Source: Thiofilum flexile DSM 14609 (lineage in GTDB: Bacteria; Pseudomonadota; Gammaproteobacteria; Thiotrichales; Thiotrichaceae). Taken from it: a DNA stretch of 64,000 nucleotides. The translations under genes were made by a program, and so were the position numbers. Location of the stretch: positions 62,001 to 126,000 of the forward strand of contig NZ_KB904813.1 of assembly GCF_000380185.1 (NCBI RefSeq), read 5' to 3'. The notes under the pieces are model-generated. The model made no database searches. It saw only the letters and a program-made list of their open reading frames with translations, and was not told where the DNA came from. Position 1 is the stretch's first letter; each line of letters begins with the position of its first letter. Of this stretch, positions 45,504-55,105 are shown one piece after another.

Positions 45504-46310
45504 ATGTCAAAAAAACCAGCTATTCCCGTGTTTGATTATCCTATTATTGAAACACACTGCCACCTTGATTACCTTGAGGGAGACGTACTCGAAGCGGCCT
45601 TACAAGCTGCCCAAGCGGTCAAGGTCGAGCGTATTATTACGATTGGGGTATCGCCTGATAATTTAGCTAAAGTACTTGATTTAGCACAGCGTTACCCGCA
45701 GGTGTGGGGCACACAGGGTATACACCCCCATGATGCTAAGGAGTATACGGCTGAGGTTGAGCAACAGATTCGTACCAATGCTCAGCATGCTAAAATCCTG
45801 GCGATTGGTGAAATTGGTCTAGATTATCACTATGACTATTCCGATCGTACTAAGCAGCGCGAAGCCTTTGAGAGCCAATTACAAATTGCGATTGATTTAA
45901 ATTTGCCAGTAGTGATTCATACCCGTGAAGCGGATGAAGATACAGCAGCGATTTTAAAGAATTTTATTCCACAGATGAAAAAGCGTGGAGTAATTCATAG
46001 TTTTACTTCAGGTAAAGCCTTAGCCGAGTACTGTTTAAGTGAGGGTTTTTGTTTAGGTTTTAATGGGATTAGTACCTTTAAACCAGCAGACAATGTGCGA
46101 GAAATTATTGCTTTAACGCCTCAGGATAAAATTCTATTTGAAACGGATGCACCGTATTTAACGCCAGTACCCTATCGTGGGCAAACCAATGAGCCTAAGT
46201 ATTTGCCGTTTATTGTCGAAAAAGTGGCTGCTGTTAAAGGCATAGCAATCGATGAGCTATTGCCACAGGTATGGAAAAATAGCATTGAGGTATTTTGGGA
46301 AGCAGCCTAA
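45504..46310 (+). CDS. tatD: TatD-family metal-dependent DNase
   Basis: The 268-residue TIM-barrel hydrolase has the metal-binding motifs ETHCHLDYL (HxH) at the start, IGEIGLDYHYD near residue 99, VVIHTREADEDT near residue 135, and a terminal ETDAPYL near residue 212. TatD-type enzymes act as 3'-5' exonucleases or deoxyribonucleases. The gene abuts the end of the convergent DUF779 gene. Confidence 0.9.
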   Translation: MSKKPAIPVFDYPIIETHCHLDYLEGDVLEAALQAAQAVKVERIITIGVSPDNLAKVLDLAQRYPQVWGTQGIHPHDAKEYTAEVEQQIRTNAQHAKILAIGEIGLDYHYDYSDRTKQREAFESQLQIAIDLNLPVVIHTREADEDTAAILKNFIPQMKKRGVIHSFTSGKALAEYCLSEGFCLGFNGISTFKPADNVREIIALTPQDKILFETDAPYLTPVPYRGQTNEPKYLPFIVEKVAAVKGIAIDELLPQVWKNSIEVFWEAA

Positions 46311-46709
46311 TTAGTGCTGCACACCCTTTTGTACCGGATGTTGGGCTAAATATTCCGCTTCACTATCGCTAAATAACCGCGAGCGGATGAGGAATCGAAC
46401 GCCTTCGGGGCCTTCGAGGGAAAATCCAGCGCCACGCCCCTTCACGACATCAAGGGTTAGGTGGGTGTGTTGCCAATATTCAAATTGTGCAGCGCTCATA
46501 TAGAACGGTTGTGCTTCCACCCAGCCGAGTAATACATCAGCGTCACCAATCATAAACTCATCGCGCTCATAACACATCGGAGCGCTACCATCACAACAGC
46601 CCCCTGATTGATGAAAGAGCAGGTCGCCATGTTGGGCTTGGAGTTTATGAATTAATGCGGTAGCAGCGGCGGTACATTCAACCCGTAAAGGTATGTTCGT
46701 TTCAGCCAT
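46311..46709 (-). CDS. DUF779 protein next to aldehyde dehydrogenase
   Basis: The start at 46709 (MAETNIPLRVECTAAA) is chosen because AGGAGG lies seven bases upstream. An in-frame start 33 bp further up lacks one. The protein of about 132 residues contains FHQSGGCCDGSAPMCYERDEF, with a cysteine pair likely to bind metal or be redox-active, and ALDH-associated text such as YWQHTHLTLDVVKGRGAGFSLE. DUF779 genes are regularly found next to NAD-dependent aldehyde dehydrogenases, as here 60 bp downstream. Its function is unknown. Confidence 0.9.
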   Translation of the reverse strand: MAETNIPLRVECTAAATALIHKLQAQHGDLLFHQSGGCCDGSAPMCYERDEFMIGDADVLLGWVEAQPFYMSAAQFEYWQHTHLTLDVVKGRGAGFSLEGPEGVRFLIRSRLFSDSEAEYLAQHPVQKGVQH

Positions 46710-46769
46710 TTTAACCCTCCTGAGTCTGCCAACTTTAAGCAAGGCTCAAAGTTGGCAGTATGTGTTTAG

Positions 46770-48290
46770 CTAGAAGAAACCTAGTTTATTAGGGTTGTAA
46801 CTCACTAATAAGTTTTTAGTTTGTTGATAGTGATCCAGCATCATTTTGTGGTTTTCACGCCCAATACCGGATTGCTTATAGCCACCGAAAGCGGCATGAG
46901 CGGGGTATAAGTGATAGCAATTGGTCCAGACCCGACCGGCTTTAATACCCCGTCCCATGCGGAAAGCGGTATTCATATCTCGACTCCAAACACCCGCACC
47001 TAGGCCGTATAAGGTATCATTTGCTAGTGCTAAAGCATCAGCTTGGTCTTTAAACGTGGTGACAGAGACAACAGGGCCAAAGATTTCTTCTTGGAAGATA
47101 CGCATTTTATTGTGGCCTTTGAATACCGTTGGCTGCACGTAATAACCTTCGGCTAATTCACCCGCTTGTATATTGCGTTGACCACCAATGAGTAATTCTG
47201 CCCCTTCTTGTTGACCAATATCGATATAGGACAGGATTTTTTCTAATTGATCATTAGAAGCTTGTGCCCCAAGCATAGTATTAGTATCTAATGGATTGCC
47301 CTGAGTAATAGCTGCGACTCGCTGCAGTGCTCTTTCCATAAATTGATCATAGAAAGACTCTTGAATCAGGGCGCGTGACGGGCAAGTACAGACTTCGCCT
47401 TGGTTTAAGGCAAAGAGCACAAAACCCTCTATAGCTTTATCAAAGAAGGCATCATCTTGTGCGGCAACATCTGCAAAGAAGACATTGGGTGATTTGCCCC
47501 CTAGCTCTAGCGTGACCGGAATAATGTTTTGAGATGCATATTGCATAATCAAGCGTCCGGTCGTGGTTTCACCTGTGAAGGCTACTTTGGCAATACGTGG
47601 ATTAGTGGCTAAGGGTTTACCCGCTTCAATCCCAAAGCCATTGATAGTATTCAGCACTCCAGCAGGCAGTAAGTCTGCAATTAACTCCATCACTATTAAA
47701 ATACTAGTGGGGGTTTGTTCAGCGGGTTTAAGGACTACGCAATTACCAGCAGCGAGGGCAGGGGCTAATTTCCACGCAGCCATGAGAATAGGGAAATTCC
47801 ACGGAATGATTTGCCCGACAACACCTAAAGGCTCATGGAAGTGATAAGCGATAGTATCATGGTCAATTTCACTAATACCGCCTTCTTGGGCACGGATACA
47901 GCCTGCAAAGTAACGGAAGTGATCAATGGCTAGGGGTATATCTGCCGCTAAGGTTTCACGTACAGGCTTACCATTGTCCCACGTTTCTGCCACGGCTAGC
48001 TTTTCTAAATTTTGCTCTAAACGGTCGGCAATTTTATTAAGAATATTTGCGCGTTCAGTAGTACTAGTAGCCCCCCAGCGCTCAGCGGCAGCATGGGCAG
48101 CATCTAATGCTAATTCAATATCTTCAGCAGTGGAGCGGGCGACTTGGCAGAAAGGTTTGCCCGTAACAGGGCTAATATTGTCGAAGTATTGACCTTTAAC
48201 AGGGGCTACCCATTCGCCTCCAATAAAATTGTCATAGCGAGCTTTGAAGTGAATAACCGCACCGTCGGTATTGGGATTAGTATAAAGCAT
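46770..48290 (-). CDS. NAD-dependent aldehyde dehydrogenase
   Basis: The 506-residue enzyme is a class I/II aldehyde dehydrogenase of the AldB/ExaC type, which oxidises acetaldehyde and similar short aldehydes to acids. It has [29 protein letters not shown] near residue 165, the general-base motif LELGGKSP near residue 265, and the catalytic cysteine in [11 protein letters not shown] near residue 305. It is followed by the DUF779 gene. No alcohol dehydrogenase gene is adjacent. Confidence 0.93.
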   Translation of the reverse strand: MLYTNPNTDGAVIHFKARYDNFIGGEWVAPVKGQYFDNISPVTGKPFCQVARSTAEDIELALDAAHAAAERWGATSTTERANILNKIADRLEQNLEKLAVAETWDNGKPVRETLAADIPLAIDHFRYFAGCIRAQEGGISEIDHDTIAYHFHEPLGVVGQIIPWNFPILMAAWKLAPALAAGNCVVLKPAEQTPTSILIVMELIADLLPAGVLNTINGFGIEAGKPLATNPRIAKVAFTGETTTGRLIMQYASQNIIPVTLELGGKSPNVFFADVAAQDDAFFDKAIEGFVLFALNQGEVCTCPSRALIQESFYDQFMERALQRVAAITQGNPLDTNTMLGAQASNDQLEKILSYIDIGQQEGAELLIGGQRNIQAGELAEGYYVQPTVFKGHNKMRIFQEEIFGPVVSVTTFKDQADALALANDTLYGLGAGVWSRDMNTAFRMGRGIKAGRVWTNCYHLYPAHAAFGGYKQSGIGRENHKMMLDHYQQTKNLLVSYNPNKLGFF

Positions 48291-48369
48291 GATGTTCTCC
48301 TCCTAGGTTATGGGTGTATAACTTAACTCTCCTTCAAGCATCATAAAGCCTTAAGGGGTTAGAGGGAAT

Positions 48370-49755
48370 CTAAAAAGATTCCCCGCTACGCGCCCGAATG
48401 ACATCAAAAGGCTCATCAATGAGTAATACACCATTTTTAAACACCGGACGGAGGAGATTTTCTTGTTCCTTTAGCTCTTCAAGGCGAATGGTTTTGATTC
48501 CCTCTGCAGTGCGAACGACCGCTAAGCGCCCACGTTTAGAGTTTTTACCCGGATCGGTAATGGGTTGCTTATACACATCCTGCCATTGCCCCTGAATACG
48601 AATAGCCGAGGCTTTCATGGCAAAGCTTAGGGTATCGCGGTTCACTTTTTGCAGTAGTCCCGCTCCCATACCAAACGCGACATTTTCCGTGGAAAATCCG
48701 GCAGCCTTAATCGACTCTAAAATACCGCCAATGGAGTCTATGTCGATACCATCACCTTGTATCACCCGCACCGCAGGATTCAGTACCTTAAAACCTTTTT
48801 GATTAATAGTGCCACCAAAACTAGCATATAAGCGTTCGAGTACCGCAGGCACAACCGTAGCAGGATCGCCAGAGTCAGGACGAATCACCACCGTACCACC
48901 ACTCTCTAATACCTGTTCACGTAATTGTTGACCCCAAATATCACTTACCGCATGGTAAATATCATAGGAGTCTGATACCACGGCGACTAATTTTCCGGGT
49001 TTAGCAAATTGCTGCACCATATTGGCATAGGCATCTGCTTCGTGCTCACGTCCCCAACTGGTAATCGTGGAGTGTTCGGCGGCGGGAATAGAAAAGCCTG
49101 CCATCTCTGCACCATAGTATTTACGGGCAGCAAGCAGGGCAGAGACGGTATCCGTACCTTGGAAATTGACCAGATGCGCCAGTCCCCCTAATGCCGCAGA
49201 TTCTAGGGAGGAGGTTCCGCGAGAGCCAAAATCATGCAGTTTAAAAGGTAGTTCTGGGGCTGGATTATCACAGGTCTGATTGAGATAGTTGGCAATAATT
49301 TGTTTTACTTGCCATGATACCGTTGCCACTGTAGTGGGATACCAGATAGCACGAAGCAGAGCCGTTTCTAGGTAGGTGGTGAGCCAAAATAATTGCGGGT
49401 CAGTATTATGGACTTGTACCAGTGCATTTTTGGTGGGTACGACTACACCTTCGGGTAAGGCACTGATTTCAATAGGTAAGTAGCCATTATAATGATTAAC
49501 AATATAATCCCAGCCGGCACGGTTAAAGGGTTCGCCATGAGCGAGTAAAAGTGCCTCAGCTTCATCAATGTCTGAGCGTGTAATCGGTTGCAATAGATAG
49601 TGTTTAATAAAAGCTTGTAAGCCAAAAAATAGCGCTTGTTTAAACTGACCGCCACGGGCTTCGACATAGGCTGAAATGATTTCAGAGCCAGTAGGGTATT
49701 GTAAAAAGTGGCTGGCTTTATAACTATCAGTGTTAAGAATGAGATTGTTGAACAT
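48370..49755 (-). CDS. nadV: Nicotinamide phosphoribosyltransferase (NAMPT type)
   Basis: NadV condenses nicotinamide with PRPP to give NMN, a one-step salvage route to NAD. The 461-residue protein starts LILNTDSYKASHFLQYPTGSE and has the NAMPT core: FKLHDFGSRGTSSLESAALGG near residue 198, IPAAEHSTITSWGREHEADAY near residue 240, and VIRPDSGDPATVVPAVLE near residue 303. GGAGG precedes the ATG. It is 72 bp downstream of an NMN adenylyltransferase gene, so the pair completes the nicotinamide-to-NAD path. Confidence 0.93.
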   Translation of the reverse strand: MFNNLILNTDSYKASHFLQYPTGSEIISAYVEARGGQFKQALFFGLQAFIKHYLLQPITRSDIDEAEALLLAHGEPFNRAGWDYIVNHYNGYLPIEISALPEGVVVPTKNALVQVHNTDPQLFWLTTYLETALLRAIWYPTTVATVSWQVKQIIANYLNQTCDNPAPELPFKLHDFGSRGTSSLESAALGGLAHLVNFQGTDTVSALLAARKYYGAEMAGFSIPAAEHSTITSWGREHEADAYANMVQQFAKPGKLVAVVSDSYDIYHAVSDIWGQQLREQVLESGGTVVIRPDSGDPATVVPAVLERLYASFGGTINQKGFKVLNPAVRVIQGDGIDIDSIGGILESIKAAGFSTENVAFGMGAGLLQKVNRDTLSFAMKASAIRIQGQWQDVYKQPITDPGKNSKRGRLAVVRTAEGIKTIRLEELKEQENLLRPVFKNGVLLIDEPFDVIRARSGESF

Positions 49756-49827
49756 GGAAATCCTCCGGTTCAGGGGTTAAATAAGCTACCGTCTATCAGT
49801 AGCACGTGTATAAGGCGCGAGTAAGGT

Positions 49828-50880
49828 CTAGCCCACTAACGCCGTAATAATATGATAATGGTCTTCAAAGAACTGTTCAGGGTTCAAGGTACTTAAGGGT
49901 ACCCATTTTGCCGCTTGTGCATCATCACTACCCTTTACTTTAGGCAAACCTTGGGCATCGGGCTTTAATTCAATGAGATAGGCATGGGTAATGGTACGTC
50001 CGCGTGCCGAGCGGTCGGGGTGATCAAAGACTTGGGTTTTAATAATCGAGCCTTGTAAAACGGGCGCAGGGATTTTTATCCGAGTTTCTTCACGTAATTC
50101 ACGAATGACCGCATCGCGTAAGGTTTCATCTTGCCCCACAAAGCCTCCCGGCAAAGCCCACAACCCCTTACCCGGACGTGCTCGGCGTTGAATGAGTAAT
50201 ACATGCCCGGCCTGAATCACTACCGCATCCACGGTGACAAAGGTGGGAGGATAGGGAACATTTGCCCAGCCTTGTTGATATTGACGAATAAATTTCCACT
50301 CCTCGGCGACTTGCTCATAATCTTCAGTGGTTTTAAATTGAGCGAGTTGTTGTTGCACGGAGGGGGGTAGTTGTTCGCTAATAATACCGGCTAAAAAATA
50401 TTGTTCACGCAAAGGTGTTGCCGATAAGCCATTGTAATAAGAAGGTACGCTGACTGAATCCCATTGTGGGAACAAGGATAGATAATAGGAGGTTTCATCC
50501 TTGCTATGCCCAATCAACCCAATATGCGGGGGGCTATGAGGATGTTTAGTATCGATAACACTCTGTACCGCTTGCTGTATACGGGCAATCCAGTTTTGAT
50601 CGTTATACATATCATCCATAATGGGGAGGATATTAAGACGGTTTTGAATAGGCTCAGGAAAAGCGCCACGAATGAACTGTTCGCGCTCCTGAAAACTCCA
50701 CGGATTACGAATACTACGCGGTTGCTGACTAGAGCCAACTAATACAATGACCTGTTTAGCTTGCTCTAGTGCGGTACTAATAATTTGTTTATGCCCTAGA
50801 TGAAAGGGTTGAAACCGCCCAATGAACACCAAAAAATCAAAGGTCGGTGTGAGGTCAGTAGAGGTTGGGGTATCTAGCAT
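49828..50880 (-). CDS. Bifunctional NMN adenylyltransferase/Nudix hydrolase
   Basis: The start at 50880 (MLDTPTSTDL) has AAGGAG about ten bases upstream. The protein of about 350 residues joins an N-terminal NMN adenylyltransferase (FIGRFQPFHLGHKQII with the HxGH motif, and GSSQQPRSIRNPWSFQEREQ) to a C-terminal Nudix hydrolase (GGFVGQDETLRDAVIRELRE then ETRI). This is the NadM-Nudix fusion of the NadV/NadM salvage pathway, where NMN is turned into NAD. The Nudix half often acts on ADP-ribose. It precedes nadV. Confidence 0.93.
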   Translation of the reverse strand: MLDTPTSTDLTPTFDFLVFIGRFQPFHLGHKQIISTALEQAKQVIVLVGSSQQPRSIRNPWSFQEREQFIRGAFPEPIQNRLNILPIMDDMYNDQNWIARIQQAVQSVIDTKHPHSPPHIGLIGHSKDETSYYLSLFPQWDSVSVPSYYNGLSATPLREQYFLAGIISEQLPPSVQQQLAQFKTTEDYEQVAEEWKFIRQYQQGWANVPYPPTFVTVDAVVIQAGHVLLIQRRARPGKGLWALPGGFVGQDETLRDAVIRELREETRIKIPAPVLQGSIIKTQVFDHPDRSARGRTITHAYLIELKPDAQGLPKVKGSDDAQAAKWVPLSTLNPEQFFEDHYHIITALVG

Positions 50881-51034
50881 CTTCAGTAAACTCCTTACTG
50901 AGGTAATGATATAGTTTGGTCTATCCAAACACTAGGTTCAGTACAACAAGCAGACTCGCGCTTGTCAAGAGCTGAAGCTGAGATGAATTGAAAAATAGGA
51001 TAAAAGGTCGTGTTAACAGGTGAGTAGTAAAATA

Positions 51035-51970
51035 ATGCAGCAAAAAACTCGACTATCGGGCAAATCATTTTTACATCCCCGCCATTGGCTGACATGGTTG
51101 GGGTTAGGTGGGTTATGGCTGGTGGTGCAGTTACCTTGGTCGGTACAAATGGGGCTAGGTAAGTATCTAGGTTTACTCATGTATTACCTATTAAGTCAAC
51201 GTCGGCATGTTTGCCAAGTCAATATTCAATTGGCTTTTCCTGAGCTAAACGCAGCCCAACAAGAAAATCTGGTTAAAAAACATTTTGTTTCTTTAGGGCG
51301 TGGGCTATTAGAAACCGCTTTGAGTTGGTGGGGGGATGGTGAGCGCTTAAACCAGCAAACAGTAATCAAGGGGTTGGAGCATTTGCAGCAAGCACAACAA
51401 CAAGGTGGGGTTATTTTGCTCAGTGCTCATTTTACTAGCTTAGAGCTAGGTGGTCGTCTATTAGCAAAATTTATTAACCTGCATGTCGTTTATCGCCCGC
51501 ATCAAAATCCAGTTATTGAGTGGCGCGTGGCAAGATTACGCCAAAAACGTTATGGAAAGGCGATTCCACGCGATGATATTCGGGAGATGCTGCGCAGTTT
51601 GCAACAGGGACAAGTGGTATGGTATGCCCAAGATCAGAACTTTGGTCATAAAAATAGTGTATTTGCTCCGTTTTTTAGTATACCGGCGGCTACGAATACT
51701 GCTACAAGTCGTATCAGTCGTTTAGGTAAAGCCAGCGTAGTACCCTTCTTCACCGTGCGCACTGAGACAGGTTATCAATTACAGTTTTATCCAGCGTTGG
51801 AAAATTTTCCCAGCGAGGATGTTTTGAATGATACCATTCAGATCAATCAGGTGATTGAGAGCCAAGTACGATGTTATCCAGAACAATATTTATGGACACA
51901 TCGGCGCTATAAGGATCGACCTGAGGGGGGTAACCGTTATGAGTTGCCCGTAAAAACAATGACTGAGTAG
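51035..51970 (+). CDS. LpxL/HtrB-like lipid A acyltransferase
   Basis: The protein of about 311 residues is a late lipid A acyltransferase adding laurate or myristate to Kdo2-lipid IVA at the inner membrane. It has a membrane segment near residues 25-45, the HX4E catalytic pair in SAHFTSLELGGRLL near residue 130, VYRPHQNPVIEWRVARLR near residue 158 and WYAQDQNFGHKNSVFAPFF near residue 205. ATG 51035 is assumed. GTG 51020 is also possible. slyD follows 42 bp later. A second, related gene begins at the window end. Confidence 0.88.
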   Translation: MQQKTRLSGKSFLHPRHWLTWLGLGGLWLVVQLPWSVQMGLGKYLGLLMYYLLSQRRHVCQVNIQLAFPELNAAQQENLVKKHFVSLGRGLLETALSWWGDGERLNQQTVIKGLEHLQQAQQQGGVILLSAHFTSLELGGRLLAKFINLHVVYRPHQNPVIEWRVARLRQKRYGKAIPRDDIREMLRSLQQGQVVWYAQDQNFGHKNSVFAPFFSIPAATNTATSRISRLGKASVVPFFTVRTETGYQLQFYPALENFPSEDVLNDTIQINQVIESQVRCYPEQYLWTHRRYKDRPEGGNRYELPVKTMTE

Positions 51971-52012
51971 GTAATAACTGAGTGATTGTTGGTTTTAATT
52001 AAAGGATTTGAG

Positions 52013-52501
52013 ATGTCAATTACCCAAAATAAAGTAGTGTCCATGAGCTATGTACTGACTGATAAGCAAGGGCAGGTTTTAGACCAAGCTGATAAACAGC
52101 AGCCCTTTATGTATCTGCACGGTCATCAGAATATTATTCCTACTTTAGAAGCGGCTTTAGTAGATAAAAAGGTGGGTGATACCCTAAAAGTGAGTATTCC
52201 TGCCGCTCAAGCTTATGGTGAACATAGCGCAGAGTTAGTTCAACCCGTGCCCCGTGAAGCGTTTGCGGGTGTGCCAGATGAGCATTTAGTTGTAGGGTCA
52301 CATTTACAGGCACAAACCGATGAGGGTGTGCGTGTTGTGACGATTGCCGCTGTGGATGATCAAAATATTACAATTGATGGTAATCATCCTATGGCTGGAT
52401 TAGATTTAAATTTTGATGTAACCGTAGTGGGTATTCGTGATGCTTCTCCAGAGGAGATTGCACATGGTCATGTTCATACCCCTGGTATGCACGCTCACTA
52501 A
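52013..52501 (+). CDS. slyD: FKBP-type peptidyl-prolyl isomerase SlyD
   Basis: The start at 52013 follows AAAGGA by about six bases. A longer reading from 51986 looks spurious. The protein of about 162 residues has the SlyD fold: VVSMSYVLTDKQGQVLDQ, FMYLHGHQNIIPTLEAAL (flap and active site), the insert-in-flap chaperone domain (VVGSHLQAQTDEG), and a short His-rich tail (HGHVHTPGMHAH) for nickel binding. The tail is shorter than in E. coli. Confidence 0.93.
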   Translation: MSITQNKVVSMSYVLTDKQGQVLDQADKQQPFMYLHGHQNIIPTLEAALVDKKVGDTLKVSIPAAQAYGEHSAELVQPVPREAFAGVPDEHLVVGSHLQAQTDEGVRVVTIAAVDDQNITIDGNHPMAGLDLNFDVTVVGIRDASPEEIAHGHVHTPGMHAH

Positions 52502-52513
52502 TTCGCTAAACAG

Positions 52514-52540
52514 TACTCTCTAATCCAGACTTAGAGAGTA
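52514..52540 (+). terminator. Hairpin after slyD
   Basis: TACTCTCTAA and TTAGAGAGTA form a perfect 10-bp stem with a 7-nt loop, 13 bp past the slyD stop. A weak T-rich stretch follows later (GGTTTTTAT). Confidence 0.5.
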
Positions 52541-52661
52541 TCTGAAGTCATGGTTTTTATTTAAAGCAATGCTAGGCAGTCGTTACCGTTGCCCTTAGCA
52601 TGTGTAGTGTTTTTGTTTTGATGTTTTGTGACTCATTTTGATTTGCCAAGGACTATACCCC

Positions 52662-53099
52662 ATGATGAAAATTAACACTTTATTCACACGTTTAGCATTA
52701 GCTACTTTAAGTTTACCAGTTGCAGGCCAAGCGCTAGCTGAAGATTGCAGCACTTCATTCTATTGTTATGGAAATAGTGTAGGGTTTACCGCTATCAATG
52801 TAGTAGTAGCGGATGAAGGGGGGACTACTCCCATTAATGTGGTTCCTACTCCACGCCCAGTCGCTAACCCTACACCTAGCAATGTCCCCAATCGCCCCTT
52901 AACAACCCCAGTAAGACCCAATTATAATCGTAATAATACCGGCTGCATGGCGCAATATAATGCAGAACTAGCCAAGGCCGCTAAATTAGATGCACTAGCC
53001 CGCGCTCAAGCTCAACGGGGTCAGGAAGGACAAGCTCAACGTTTATTTAGAACAGCAGCACAGATCCGTGCTAATGCTACCCGTATGAATTGCCGCTAA
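52662..53099 (+). CDS. Small secreted Cys-containing protein
   Basis: ATG 52662 (or 52665) follows AAGGA. The protein of about 145 residues has a signal peptide (cut near ALAED) and a cysteine pair near the mature start (DCSTSFYCYG). A Pro/Thr/Asn-rich linker follows, and then a C-terminal helical segment bracketed by two cysteines (GCMAQYNAEL to MNCR). The layout resembles the end of the Pro-Thr repeat protein at 32.96 kb. I do not recognise a family. A terminator follows. Confidence 0.7.
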   Translation: MMKINTLFTRLALATLSLPVAGQALAEDCSTSFYCYGNSVGFTAINVVVADEGGTTPINVVPTPRPVANPTPSNVPNRPLTTPVRPNYNRNNTGCMAQYNAELAKAAKLDALARAQAQRGQEGQAQRLFRTAAQIRANATRMNCR

Positions 53100-53144
53100 A
53101 CGATAGCAATCCTTGGTGAGAGGATTAGAAGATTAATACAGTTT

Positions 53145-53184
53145 AAAAACCCGCCGCCTATGGATAGGTGTGCGGGTTTTTCAT
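53145..53184. terminator. Bidirectional terminator
   Basis: AAAAACCCGC and GCGGGTTTTT form a perfect 10-bp stem (53145-53154 with 53172-53181), with a CCTAT/ATAGG inner stem. It is flanked by A- and T-runs and sits between the convergent secreted-protein gene and the membrane-protein gene. Confidence 0.85.
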
Positions 53185-53837
53185 TATGAGCGTCGGGTGG
53201 GGGGAGGATTATCTAATAGATCCGCTAACGGGGTAGGTTCGTCTAAATGGCGGGGAGTAATAGGTTTAACCGTGGTGGTATCGTCATTGGCTGCAATCAG
53301 TGGTGCATCTAGTGATGACGGTGCAGTCGCTGTTTTTGCTAGAGTCGCATCAGTCGCTGTTGAGGGTTGCTCATTAATATAAGGAGCATTAGGACGTGAT
53401 GCAGCAGGAGGTACTTTAAATTCAGCCATATCTTTTACCGGGGCTTCGGTATCAGAACCAAAAATCACCCCAATACAGATAATAATTAAACTACCATACC
53501 ACAACCAAAAGCCTAAACCTTGCCCAATGATATTGGTATTCTCATTTTCGCCGGGCATCACTACAAACCAAAACGCTTGAGTCGCCACCAAAACCGCTGC
53601 TGCTGCAACTAAAGTCGCGCGAATGGGATACTTATACATCCATAATACAGCTAGAAAAATTAATAAATTAGCAAACCAGCCGAACTGAAAGGTAATGATA
53701 CCTAACCAGCCAGATATGAGTACCCAATAGCCCATTAAGGTATTGGTATCCGTATAGAAAGCGGGAAACCAGAGTGAGCTGACCCAGCACAAGCCGCCTA
53801 AAAATAGTATTACTGCAGACAAGGGGTTATCATCCAT
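53184..53837 (-). CDS. Membrane protein of unknown function
   Basis: The 217-residue protein has about five hydrophobic segments (near residues 8-25, 35-50, 55-68, 75-95, 110-130). A cytoplasmic or periplasmic tail follows, rich in Pro/Ala/Thr, with acidic residues and a positively charged end (PPPTRRS). I do not recognise the family. It is divergent from the second secretion cluster and convergent with the small Cys protein. The gap to the next gene is 224 bp. Confidence 0.75.
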   Translation of the reverse strand: MDDNPLSAVILFLGGLCWVSSLWFPAFYTDTNTLMGYWVLISGWLGIITFQFGWFANLLIFLAVLWMYKYPIRATLVAAAAVLVATQAFWFVVMPGENENTNIIGQGLGFWLWYGSLIIICIGVIFGSDTEAPVKDMAEFKVPPAASRPNAPYINEQPSTATDATLAKTATAPSSLDAPLIAANDDTTTVKPITPRHLDEPTPLADLLDNPPPTRRS

Positions 53838-53914
53838 TTAAAGTCAATTACGATACCTATGGCTCTCATGGCATGCGAGGGGTATGCCTATGATGCCTAC
53901 ATAATAGTCTAAGT

Positions 53915-53957
53915 TTGACATTCACTTAAAATTAAAGGAAGTGAATTTATTTATAAT
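53915..53957 (+). promoter_or_regulatory. Possible promoter region of the second secretion cluster
   Basis: A perfect TATAAT lies at 53952-53957, and a TTGACA at 53915-53920 is too far from it to pair. Between them TTCACTT and AAGTGAA (53921-53927 with 53939-53945) form a 7-bp inverted repeat that could be an operator. The gene starts 104 bp later. Confidence 0.35.
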
Positions 53958-54061
53958 CCGATAATGGTAATTGATCTTCACTTTATCGTATAGGGTTCGA
54001 CATTCGTCGGCTAATTCGCTACGATGGGGCTATTAATATGCTGTATAAATAATAATAAAAT

Positions 54062-55105
54062 ATGACGCTAACTAGCAATTTTAACTATATTATGCAGTGG
54101 TGGGGTAGCGGGCTGTTGAAAGGTTTGCCTTCTTCACTACGGCGTTTGGTGCGCAGCGAGCGACCTCGAGTCGTGCTGCAACTCCATCATCAAATGCTAG
54201 AGGCATTCTGGAAGCCCGATCAAAAGCTCATTCCTTTGGGTTCTTATTCACTGCGTACGCCTATTGATCTGTTTAGTAAACCGCCTAAAACGATTAAGGG
54301 CAAAAAATATCTGATTGAAGTACAGCTCAATCCGAAAAATGGCCTATTGCTAGAGCAGCGCTTTCCAGAGGCCATTCAAGAAAATCTACGCCAAGTTATT
54401 GGCTATCAACTGGATCGTATTAGTCCCTTTTCTCCAGAACGTGCTTATTACTCGGCAGAGCTGCTGAATCATGATCGCAAAGCTAAGGAAATCAATGTCA
54501 ATGTACAGGTAATACCTAAGCAAACAGCGGATCAAGTGATTGAGCAATTAAAAGAGTTAGGGGTTCCAGAGGTTCATCTCTTATCGGTTGTGGGTAGCCC
54601 ATCTTCTGCGCCTATTGGTCAAACGACTACGACGGACTTAAGTCAAAGCTGGTCTTGGATTCCATTAGGTTTTATGGTGACCGCATTAGTGGCTTCTTTG
54701 GCTGCGCCAATTGCCTATAAATATCGGCGTGCGGAACAAATCGATGCTGCATTGGCTCAGGTTCGCCAACACTCAGCCGCTCAATTACAAATTCGTGAGC
54801 AACTCACGGCAGCAGAGGATGCTATGCATTTCTTGACCGAAAGACGTCGCACCTCGCCCGTGGCTTTGGACGTAGCTGAGCACTTATCAAAAATTTTACC
54901 TGCAAATACGTGGTTGGATCGTTTGACGTTGAATGGCACCGAGCTTTCTATTCGTGGCGAGTCATCGGCTGCCTTGGATTTGATTGATCTATTGGAAGGA
55001 TCACCTATGTTATCCGAAGTGAAATTTAAATCCCCGGTAACCCGTACTAAGGACAGTAATAACGATAAATTCCAGATTCAAGCCAAGGTGGAGGTCAAGT
55101 CATGA
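54062..55105 (+). CDS. GspL/PilN-like secretion assembly protein
   Basis: The 347-residue protein resembles GspL/PilN-type inner-membrane assembly proteins. An N-terminal cytoplasmic part (about residues 30-190; QVIGYQLDRISPFSPERAYY is typical of the actin-like end) leads into one membrane segment near residues 200-220. A coiled coil and a PilN-like ferredoxin domain follow (LSKILPANTWLDRLTLNGTELSI). It is shorter than the GspL at 15.87 kb. It heads a four-to-five gene operon ending in a secretin, overlapping the next gene by 4 bp. Confidence 0.82.
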   Translation: MTLTSNFNYIMQWWGSGLLKGLPSSLRRLVRSERPRVVLQLHHQMLEAFWKPDQKLIPLGSYSLRTPIDLFSKPPKTIKGKKYLIEVQLNPKNGLLLEQRFPEAIQENLRQVIGYQLDRISPFSPERAYYSAELLNHDRKAKEINVNVQVIPKQTADQVIEQLKELGVPEVHLLSVVGSPSSAPIGQTTTTDLSQSWSWIPLGFMVTALVASLAAPIAYKYRRAEQIDAALAQVRQHSAAQLQIREQLTAAEDAMHFLTERRRTSPVALDVAEHLSKILPANTWLDRLTLNGTELSIRGESSAALDLIDLLEGSPMLSEVKFKSPVTRTKDSNNDKFQIQAKVEVKS

